64,000 nucleotides of DNA from Chimonanthus salicifolius. Its lineage: Eukaryota; Streptophyta; Magnoliopsida; Laurales; Calycanthaceae. The stretch is from NCBI GenBank assembly GCA_013350335.1, contig CM023536.1:41176314-41240313 (forward strand), given 5' to 3'. The notes below the pieces were generated by a model, which saw nothing but the letters and a program-made list of their open reading frames with translations, had not been told where the DNA came from and did not search any database. Shown one piece after another: positions 55,425 through 64,000 of the stretch (position 1 is its first letter; every line of letters begins with the position of its first letter). The translations under genes and the position numbers were made by a program.

Positions 55425-56800
55425 TTGTCTAAGAACTTGTTTGAAGAATCTGAATACTCATTTTCATCATTCACAATGTCTGAACATGAGAGTGATCATG
55501 GGGAAAACGATGGTATCCCACAAATGAAAACATTGTGTGATTATTTGCAACCGACTAGATCAAGTTCTCAATCTTGTATTATTTTTCCTAATAATCAGGG
55601 TGCTTTTGATTTAAAACTAGGGGTGATTCAATTACTTCTCAAGTATCATGGTTTGGATTCAGAGAGCCCTTACATACATCTAAAAGAATTCGAAGAGGTT
55701 TGTGCTACTTTGCATACCCAAAATGTTAATAGTGATGTAGTAAGGTTGAAATTGTTCTCTTTCTCTTTAAAAGAGAAAGCAAACAGTTGGCTAAATTCTC
55801 TAAGACCAAGATCCATATGCACTTGGCAAGAAATACAACGAGAATTCTTGAAAAAATTCTTCCCTACCACAAGACTAATACACTTATAAGAAAAATCATG
55901 AATTTTAAACAAAAAGAAGGTGAAACATTCTTCCAATGTTGAGAGCGTTACAAAGAATTATTGCAATCTTGCCCACATCATGGCTATAAAATTTGGCGCA
56001 TTATCAATTTTTTCTATGATGGTCTAAATTCTAATATGCGCCAATATGTAGAAATGATGTGTAATGGTGAATTTCTAAGTAAAGATCCTGAGGAGGCTTG
56101 GGATTATTTTGACTATCTAGCTGAAACTGCCCAATCTTGGGATGATACTGATGGATCTGATAAGGCAGAAAAGAGCAAACCTAGCACCATGACAAAGGGG
56201 GGTATGTATCTCCTTAAAGAAAAATATGATGTTAATGCCAAATTAGCCAATTTGACCAGGAAGGTAGAGGCCATCGAACTTGCGAAAGTACACTCAATTA
56301 AGGCCACTGAAAAAAGAGAGGATGTATGTGGGATATGTGAGACTATTGGACACCAAACTCAGGATTGTCCGACAATCCCAACTTTTAAAGAAGTGTTATA
56401 CGGTCAAGCAAATGCCATGAACACCTATAAAAGGCATTTTTCTTCACCCTACTTCGAAACATATAACCCTAGTTGGAGGAATCATCCCAACTTTAGTTGG
56501 AGAAATGATCCCAATGCAAATAACCATGCCCTCAAGGGCCTTCTACTTCTAATCCTTATATGCCTCCACATAAAAAGACCCTTAAGAATACTTTGAATGC
56601 ATTCATGCAAAGTCAATCAATCTTTAATAATCAGATAATGCAAGACATGAGTGAATTGAAGAATTTTATGAATAAGTCGACCTCCATGTCAAACAATCAA
56701 GAAATATGTAGGTTCCCTGCTCAACCTCAACCAAATCCTAGAGGTCAATTTAAGGGAAATAATTCAAATTCTTCTAATTCACGCCAAGAACACTAATTCA
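55425..56800 (+). pseudogene. Athila-type gag with zinc knuckle
   Basis: Frame 55425-55889 has LKYHGLDSESPYIHLKEFEE, VVRLKLFSFSLKEKANSWL and TWQEIQREFLKKFFPT, the conserved capsid core of Athila gag. A TAA at 55887-55889 ends it. A second frame, 55961-56596, continues with FYDGLNSNMRQYVEMMCNG and a knuckle CGICETIGHQTQDC (C-x2-C-x4-H-x4-C, about 56328-56369). A third frame, 56560-56796, holds the tail. Two frame breaks make it a pseudogene. A direct repeat of AATTCAAATTCTTCTAATTC lies near 56760 and 56792. Confidence 0.88.
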
Positions 56801-57010
56801 AATTCTTCTAATTCACACCAAGAACACGCTAAGTCCATCACCACTCTACGAAATAGAAAAATAATTGATAAAAGTATTCCGACGAAGGTTAGCAAACCCG
56901 AGGAACTTTCAAGAGTGATGATGGGCCTAACGAGTCTGAGCCTAATGTGATTTCCCAACATCCAATGCCTGCCCCTTTTCCCCAAAGGTTACAGCCTCCT
57001 AAAAATATCG

Positions 57011-57864
57011 GTGACCAATGCCGACATTTTTGAAATTTTTAAACAGGTCAAAATCAATATTCCTTTGCTGGATACTATTAAACAAATACCGTCATATGCT
57101 AAAATTTTAAAAGATTTATGTACAGTAAAGCGTAATCTAAATGTACAAAAGAAAACATTCTTGACGGAACAAGTGAGTGGTATCATCCAACATAATACTC
57201 CACCAAAATACAAAGATCCGAGGTGTCCAACCATATCATGTGTTATTGGTGAGTTCCAAATTGGGCAAGCTTTGCTTGACCTAGGGCGAGTGTTAACCTC
57301 CTTCCCTATTTGGTATAGGAGCAGTTGGGGCTTGGTGAGCTTAAACTGACCAATGTAACACTCCAACCTGTTGTCCCCTCAGTTAAGATACCGAGAGGAG
57401 TAGTTGAAGATGTGTTAATCCAAGTAGACAAATTCTACTTCCCTGTCGATTTCATAGTCTTGGACACACAACCTGTATTGAATGCGAGCGCCCAAATTCC
57501 TGTCATTCTAGGGCGCCCATTCCTTGCAACCTCCAATGCCTTAATCAATTGCAGGAATGGCGTCATGAAATTGTTTTTTGGCAACATGACTTTGGAATTG
57601 AACATATTTAATATTTACAAACAACTAGGTGATGATAGCAATGTGCATGAAGTAAATTTCATTGAAACACTCATCCAAGACAAGTTTCCTCTATCAGTGC
57701 TCACAGATCCTCTTGAGGTTTGTTTGGCACACTTTAATTTTGATGAAGACTCCTTAATTAATTATGTATATTCTGTTTTAGAGTCTGCACCATTATTAGA
57801 TACTAATAGGTGGAGGGCACCATGCCCCTTCCATCCTGTGTTCCAAGTGCCAAACTTGAGTTGA
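57011..57864 (+). pseudogene. Athila-type protease region
   Basis: Frame 57011-57349 ends in a shifted protease start, LLDLG followed by RVLTSF instead of the usual DLGAS(I/V)N(L/V)MP. The downstream frame 57325-57864 keeps VKIPRGVVEDVLIQVDKFYF, PVDFIVLDTQ and IPVILGRPFLATSNALI, the rest of the protease fold. The active-site frame is lost. Confidence 0.82.
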
Positions 57865-58760
57865 AACCTCTACCAACTGAACTTAAATATGCATTCTTAA
57901 GACTAACAGAGACATTCCCAGTGGTCATTTCATCAAAATTAAATCAAATAGAGGAAGAAAAATTAATCGATGTTCTTAGATAACATAAAGGTGCAATAGG
58001 ATGGACCATAGCTGATATCAAGGGAATTAATCCCTCAATTTGTACCCATAGGATTTATTTAGAGGACAATTCTAAACCCTTTCAAGAATTATAACGTAGG
58101 TTGAATCCTAATATAAAAGAGGTTGTTAGAGAATAGGTCATAAAGCTTTTGGATGTAGGAATTATATAGCCAATCTCTGACAGTACTTGGGTTAGTCATG
58201 TTCAAGTGGTACCTAAGAAATCTGGGGTAACCATAGTCAAGAACGCCAATGATGAATTAATCCCAACTAGAGTCACAACGGGTTGACTCATTTGCATTGA
58301 CTATAGGAAACTGAACTCAGTGACTAGGAAAGACCATTTCCCTTTACCATTCATAGACCAAATTCTAGACGGGGTGGCTGGCCACAAATTCTATTGTTTC
58401 CTAGATGGTTATTCTGAGTATAACCAAATAGAGATTGCACTTGAAGACCAAGAAAAGACCACCTTTACATGTCCATTTGGAACCTTTGCTTATCGGAGGA
58501 TGCCATTTGGACTATGTAATGCCCCTGCTACATTCCAAAGATGCATGTTGAGCATATTTAGTGACATGGTAGAGCATTTCCTTGAGGCCTTCATGGATGA
58601 TTTTCCTATTTTTGGCAATTCTTTTGATGAGTGTTTGAATAATTTGAAAATGGTGTTCAATAGATGTGAGGAGAAAAACCTCATTTTGAATTGGGAGGTG
58701 TCATTTCATGGTCTCAAAAGGGATCGTGCTTGGTCAAATTGTCTCCTCCCAAGGAATTGA
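57865..58760 (+). pseudogene. Athila-type reverse transcriptase
   Basis: The first third (57865-58319) is recognisable (GWTIADIKGINPSICTHRI, VVPKKSG) but holds at least four stops. From 58320 one frame carries DHFPLPFIDQILDGVAGH, FAYRRMPFGLCNAPATFQRC and the catalytic FMDDF box (about 58595). RT ends in a frame change near 58710, where the RNase H frame takes over. Confidence 0.9.
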
Positions 58761-59511
58761 AGTGGACAGAGCCAAAATCGATTTGATAGCTAATCTGCCC
58801 ACCCCTAAGACCGTTAAAGACATTAGATCTTTTTTGGGTCATGCAGGATTCTATAGAAGGTTTATTAAAGATTTTAGTGCAATATCCAGACCATTATGTA
58901 ACCTTCTATCAAAGGACATTCCCTTTGAGTGGACTGAGGAGTGCCAAGATGCTTTTACAAAGCTTAAGGGCATGTTAACTTCTGCTCCTATTATGCAACC
59001 ACCTGATTGGAGTTTGCCCTTTGAGATTATGTGTGATGCCAATGATTATGCAGTTGGGGCCGTGCTAGGGCAACGCAAGGACAAAAAGCCTCATGTCATT
59101 TATTATGCGAGCAGAACATTGAACGGTGCTCAAATGAACTATTCAACTACAGAAAAAGAACTCCTTGCAGTAGTCTTTGCCTTGGATAAATTTCGATCTT
59201 ATTTGATTCAATCCCAAATTATAATCTCCACTGATCGTGCGGCTTTAAAATACCTTCTAACTAAGAAGGATGCAAAGCTCAGATTACTTATGTGGATCCT
59301 CCTGCTCCAAGAGTTTGACTTGGTATTAAATATTAAAAAAGGAGTCGAGAATATGGTGGTTGATCACTTGTCCAAGCTTATATTTTCTGATTCCTTGGAG
59401 ACAATGCCAACCAAGGACACGTTCCCCAATGAGCGACTCTTTAGTGTCTCCCAATTACCTTGGTATGCTGACATTGCTAATTTTTTGGTTATACGTGAAC
59501 TTCCAACCTAG
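58708..59511 (+). pseudogene. Athila-type RT end and RNase H
   Basis: A continuous 267-residue frame: LGQIVSSQGIEVDRAKIDLI, LGHAGFYRRFIKDFSAI, the RNase H start ICDANDYAVGAVLGQ-like (MCDANDYAVGAVLGQRKDKK), YASRTLNGAQMNYSTTEKEL and FRSYLI with ISTDRAALKYL. The catalytic Asp, Glu and Asp positions are present. It is the best conserved part of the element but is not fused to an intact RT. Confidence 0.88.
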
Positions 59512-59538
59512 TGGACCCAACAAGTTAAAAAGAAATTT

Positions 59539-60658
59539 TTGGTCGAAGTGAGAAAGTTCTTTTGGGACAATCCATACCTTTTTAAATATTGTCCAGGCCA
59601 AACAATCAGGAGATACGTACCTAATAGTGAAATTCAAAGTATCATCTCCTTTTGTCACTCAAATGCATGTGGTGGTCATTTTTCTGCCAAGAAAACCACT
59701 GCAAAAATGTTGCAAAGTGGTTTCTATTGGCCCACTATTATCAAGGATGCTCATGAATTCTGTAAAGCGTGTGACTGTTGTAAAAAGTTGGGAGGGATCA
59801 CCAGTCGAAATATGATGTCATTGAATCCAATATTAATTATTGAAGTATTCGACTGTTGGGGAATCGATTTCAGGGGACCTTTTCCCCCCTCTTTTGGATA
59901 TCTTTATATCCTATTAGTTGTCGATTATGTGTCTAAATGGATCGAGGCAGTTCCATGTAGAAATAATGCTCATAAGACCATTTTGAAAATTTTAAAAGAG
60001 CATGTCTTATCTAGATCTAGATGTGGAACACCTCCAGCCATTATTAGTGATGGGGGTACATATTTTTGTAACAAACCTTTTGAGACCTTGATGCGCAAAT
60101 ATGGAATTACTCATAAAGTCAATACCCCTTATCACCCACAAATAAGTAGACAAGTTGAGGTATCCAATCGGGAAATTAAAAATATTTTGGAAAAGATGGT
60201 CTTTATGACTAACTGATACGCTTTGGGCCTATCGCACTGCCTTTAAAACCCTGATTGGTATGTCACCTTATAGACTTGTCTTTAGAACGGCTTGTCACTT
60301 GCCTGTGGAATTGGAACATAAAGTGTATTGGGCGATAAAGAAATTTAATTTTAACTTGAATGATTCTATCTCTCTTCGTAAGCTTCAGCTCAACGAATTG
60401 GAGGAAATCCGAAATGAAGCTTATGAAAATACTCAAATATATAAAGAGAAAATGAAAATATTTCATGACAAAAATATCATTCGAAAATCATTTGAGCCTT
60501 CACAGAAAGTTCTTTTGTATAATTCAAGGCTACACTTGTTTCCTGGTAAGCTTCGATCTCGATGGTCTGGCCCATTTATTGTAAAGACCGTTTATCCTTA
60601 TGGGACCATCGAGATAGAAAATCCAAATAATGATAATATTTTTAAGGTAAATGGTTAA
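59539..60658 (+). pseudogene. Athila-type integrase
   Basis: Frame 59539-60216 has the zinc-binding HSNACGGHFSAKKT ... CKACDCCKK region and the core with Asp in GIDFRGPFP, Asp in ISDGGTYF and Glu in NREIKNIL. A stop after MTN (60214-60216) separates it from frame 60260-60658, which holds [20 protein letters not shown] and [20 protein letters not shown], the usual integrase C-terminus. The usual GQ before VEVSNRE is changed to SRQ. Confidence 0.88.
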
Positions 60659-61271
60659 CGATTAAAACCATTTTTGGAACATTTTGTACCAGAGGTTGAG
60701 TCCACCGCTCTGGAAGATCCTATTTATCAAAATTAGCATAGCACTATTCTATGAGTGTATTTAGGCTTGTTTTTCTTTTACCTTCATTTTTGTGTTTTGT
60801 TAGCGGTATCCTCATGTGTGCACTCATCAGTTTCAGGTGTCTCCTACTCTCTAACATTATCTTTTATTGATTATTGTGTCCTTAAATGTTGATCTCGTTA
60901 TACACTCTTTGCATTCATGTAATTTTGACATTGAGGACACATTCAGGTTGAGGGGTCGGAGCTTAGTTGTTAAGAAAAAAAAAAAATCTTGGTTAAAAAT
61001 GTGTTGATAAAAAAAATTGTGTTTGTTTTTTAAACTTTTGTGTTTTGACAGTTTTCTAAAATTTGAAATTGCTTTTCAGTTAAATAATAATTCTCCTCTA
61101 CAATGATGAGTTCTAGTTTTCATATTTTTATTCTGAGAAAAATGAGGGGATTATTGTTTAATCAATTTTTTTTTTTAAAAAAAAAAAAGAAGACGAGAGA
61201 TTATTTTTTTTAATGATGGAAATTTTTTTATTTTTGGTTGCTCAAGGACTAGCAACATGCTGGTTGGGGGG
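60659..61271 (+). other. Athila-type element 3' internal region and purine tract
   Basis: Non-coding, T-rich. It ends in GCTGGTTGGGGGG directly before the 3' LTR (purine tract for plus-strand priming). There is no env-like reading frame. Confidence 0.7.
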
Positions 61272-62982
61272 TGTGATAAATGCTAATAATTGCATTTATA
61301 TCTTAATATTATTAAGCATTATCACATTTATTTTGTGTTTATTTCCACAATTTATACATTTATTTGAGTTTTATTTAATTAAGATTGATTTACATATATT
61401 TTTGTTTCAGATAATTAAAATAAGCAAATTTAATAGAGTTAGTCCCCAAGCCAAATCCCAATTCAAATTGTGAGCCGGTGCTGAGCCAAGTCAACAAATT
61501 GAGTGAAAGTGAGTCAAATAACAGTGTCGTTGGAGCAAATGAATTGATTGCAAAGAAGGCTGAAAATTGCACAAGGAAAGAAATAGAGAAATGAATGGGC
61601 ATGGAGAAGATCTCGTGCTGAAACATAGGAATGTAAAGTCAACTAGAAATTCAATTGGTGGGTGAGAGAGCCATTGTCCTTGCTGAGATTTTGTTCGTCT
61701 ACAAAAAGGAGAAGCAAGAAAAAGAAAAGGTGGGTGCTAGCAGCAAGATTTAGAAGAAGAGTAAAGATTTTTTTAACCGTTGGGACTCTGGGATCTTCTC
61801 TACAAATGGGGTTGAGCAAATGGAGGAAAGGAGGGAATCTCTTCCTTGAGGGAACATCGGGCTAGAGATTTGGGGGTTCTCTATGACAGAGAGAGTTCTC
61901 TTTCCCTTCTTTATTTTTTCCTCTTCTTTTCTTCTCAGAACCAATAGCACCAGTGGTGACAGCAGCCAGAACAGAGAGGCAGTGAGCAAAATTGAGTAGG
62001 AGGTGGATCAGTGGTGCAGAGTTGAGAGAGAGGCTCAAGCAAACAAAAAAAAGCGCAGTAGCTGTTTCTTCAGCCTTTTTTTTTTTTCCCTCTTTTCGTT
62101 TCAGTCAGGGAATTTGAATTAATTTCTTTTATGATTTTATTTCAGCTAGGATTTGATTTAAACATAGACTTTAAAGTTTAATTAAGCTATTTAGCAGTAT
62201 TTCATTATGTGCTTTATTTAGTTTGAGACCATTTAGTTTTGATTTGCTTTAGCATCGTCGTAACCTCTATTTGTGTGTTTAATTAATTTATGTCATTCAT
62301 CATTATCATGGTCGGCTAAAATTACATAGTAAGGCTAAGGGTGAAGTTTAATTATTTATGGGGTTATTTTAAATCAACATCTATGATATTAATATAAGTT
62401 TCATTTAATTGAATGGTTTAATATATCTAAAATATTTTTTATAAATATAATTATTTTCCTTGATTTATTGTAGTTTTCGAACACAGTAAATACTTGGATA
62501 AATGTATGGTATTTGTACTAAACTTTCAAGGACCTATCCATGTCTATATATTTTTCTTTATTTATTGTGATTTTCGAATACAGTAAATGCTTGACGAATC
62601 CCTGTGACATGTGATATGTAATTAATATTTCTTAACCATCAATTATTTGAACGAAATATTTGAAGTTTATTATTGATTTAAATGCCCCATCTTCCAGTGA
62701 GATAGAATCATCATTCGAATCTCAGTGAGACAAGTTGATGAGAAATAGTCCTATAAATTATTAAATGGATCCCCGACACCTTAGTGCATTTTTATTATTG
62801 TTTTTAAAATCACCAACTTTGCTCCATACTCTTGTGTGGAAATTATCAAAATCCACTTTAATTCTTTTCTTTTTAAATATTGTTATTAATACCTTCAGTC
62901 CCTGTGGATTCGACATCAGACACACCGAGTATTTTACTACTTCGTTACCTGCGCTTAGGTTTACACTTTTAAAGTGGTAGCA
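61272..62982 (+). repeat. 3' LTR of the Athila-type element
   Basis: It begins TGTGATAAATGCTAATAATT and ends AAAGTGGTAGCA. It is complete, 1711 bp. The sequence AAAGA follows. Confidence 0.88.
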
Positions 62983-63900
62983 AAAGACTTTCATTATTTA
63001 TTTAATTTAAAATTGACTAGAAATATAAGCACTAAATTAAAAATGATAAAAGATAAATTTACATTTTATGTTCCCACCTAATAATCTCATTATCTAGAAA
63101 AAACTATAAAATCATATAAGGAAACAATTCCACTTATCATCTAATAAAAAATATTAAAATAGAAGAATAACAAAAATAATTAACTGTTACTACCTACTAT
63201 TATAATAAGAAGTAATAAACTCCAATTAATGGTCTACTTTTGAATCTCTACATTTTTCATTACTTTAAATTATTTTTAATCATAAACTTTTATTGTCTTT
63301 AAAAATATGCTTTAAGTTTTTTAATCAAGATTTTTTTAAGTGAATTAGGTATTCAAGTTTAATAAATGAAAAACATTTACATTCCAATATTATTGGTGGG
63401 CCCTAGATAGAGATGTACATCGGCAAACCCAACACCATAGACTAAAAACATCTTAAAAATGTCATGATACAAAAGACAACTTTTAGATTTCAGAAAAACT
63501 TTTTAAAAGAATTTAGAATTCTAAAATTTGGCAACTTTTGAAATTTGAAAAATTCAATCTAGATTGGGAAGGCCTCTTCAATGAGGCAACTAGAAGAATA
63601 ATAATTACCATCTTGTGGGACACAACAATCAACTTGAACAATTGCTTAATATAATTCTTAGGTATGGCTGGCTGATTGATTGACATACACAGGATACACG
63701 GCAGAGACATTCTTGGCAAGATCCATGGAAATTTGCATGGACGTGTGCTGTATTATTGTGTTTACAACAAGTGTATATTTTTGGAGTTCTATATATAATA
63801 TACACGACACGACATGAGAAGGTGGGCCCATATGCCTTAGGTCAGTATGGATTTCTATTCTCAGCAGGATTGTCCTAATTTGTTGGACATATTTACATAG
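62983..63900. other. Unassigned AT-rich intergenic DNA
   Basis: No repeat, RNA gene or coding remnant was recognised. A TATATATAATATA run occurs near 63790. The region probably forms the upstream part of the promoter that follows. Confidence 0.5.
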
Positions 63901-64000
63901 AAAGAGAATCAGTAAAAGAATCTATATATAGCATGTATAGATCGGTGGAGAGAAGCCATCGTGGGTTATCAGAGAAAGAAAGAAACATAGTGAAAGCCAA
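63901..64000 (+). promoter_or_regulatory. Putative core promoter and leader of a gene beyond the window
   Basis: CTATATATAG (63922-63931) is a good TATA box. About 30 bases on, purine-rich GGAGAGAAGCC and AGAGAAAGAAAGAAACA text looks like a plant 5' leader running off the window. No start codon is reached, so the gene is unknown. Confidence 0.4.

Larger units (their letters stand above)
53420..62982 (+). mobile_element. Athila-type Ty3/Gypsy retrotransposon, decayed
   Basis: LTRs are about 53420-55126 and 61272-62982 (1.7 kb each). Both end TTTTAAAGTGGTAGCA and share long stretches such as AGCATTATCACATTTATTTT and TAAAGTTTAATTAAG. The left LTR lacks the first ~17 bases (TGTGATAAATGC) seen at 61272. 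The primer site TGGCGCCGTTGCCGGGGA (from about 55133) is the tRNA-Asp-type site of the Athila/Tat lineage. The purine tract GGTTGGGGGG precedes the 3' LTR. Order is gag, protease, RT, RNase H, integrase. Frame breaks in gag, protease, the start of RT and integrase make it non-autonomous. Confidence 0.92.

Overview
This is nuclear DNA of a flowering plant. The evidence is a spliced host gene with a plastid-targeted product and GT-AG introns, many plant LTR retrotransposons (Copia, Athila-like Gypsy, TRIM), L1-type LINEs, an NLR-type resistance pseudogene and a fragment of plant mitochondrial large-subunit rRNA. Very long, transposon-filled introns suggest a large, slowly purged genome, such as a magnoliid or early-diverging eudicot tree. 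The species cannot be fixed from the sequence.

The only intact gene is a nuclear tryptophan synthase alpha subunit (TSA, indole-3-glycerol-phosphate lyase) on the + strand. Nine exons (8003-38805) assemble into 310 codons with no frame break. All eight introns are GT-AG, and 933 coding bases are spread over 30.8 kb. The introns are crowded with repeats: intron 1 has a degenerate ~200-bp tandem array and a LINE fragment; intron 3 a LINE 3' end; intron 5 a rearranged LINE that was itself hit by a TRIM, a solo LTR, a 60-bp retroposed scrap and a 253-bp tandem duplication; intron 6 (15.3 kb) a mitochondrial rRNA piece, an antisense Copia element split by a younger Copia with perfect target-site duplications, and an inverted-repeat hairpin.

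Upstream of TSA (1-8002): a tandem array of minus-strand TRIM LTRs, an LTR remnant with two minisatellites, a 3.16-kb solo LTR with a 5-bp target duplication, and a ~140-bp promoter module carrying CACGTG G-boxes repeated three times. The middle copy is split by a 1.6-kb TIR element.

Downstream (38806-64000): two MULE-like MITEs, a Copia RT scrap, a non-coding LTR element (43211-45621), a minus-strand CC-NB-LRR pseudogene (45622-49670) broken by stops, frameshifts and a second non-coding LTR element, a tRNA-derived SINE, a long reverse-oriented LTR-like block, and a decayed ~9.6-kb Athila-type Gypsy element (53420-62982) with a tRNA-Asp-type primer site. The last ~80 bases look like a core promoter and leader of a gene that starts beyond the window.

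No CRISPR array, operon or bacterial feature is present. The most interesting points are the TSA gene persisting through heavy transposon load, its triplicated G-box promoter, a Pro-to-Ala change in its active-site loop, the twin-primed LINE, and the P-loop stops in the NLR pseudogene.
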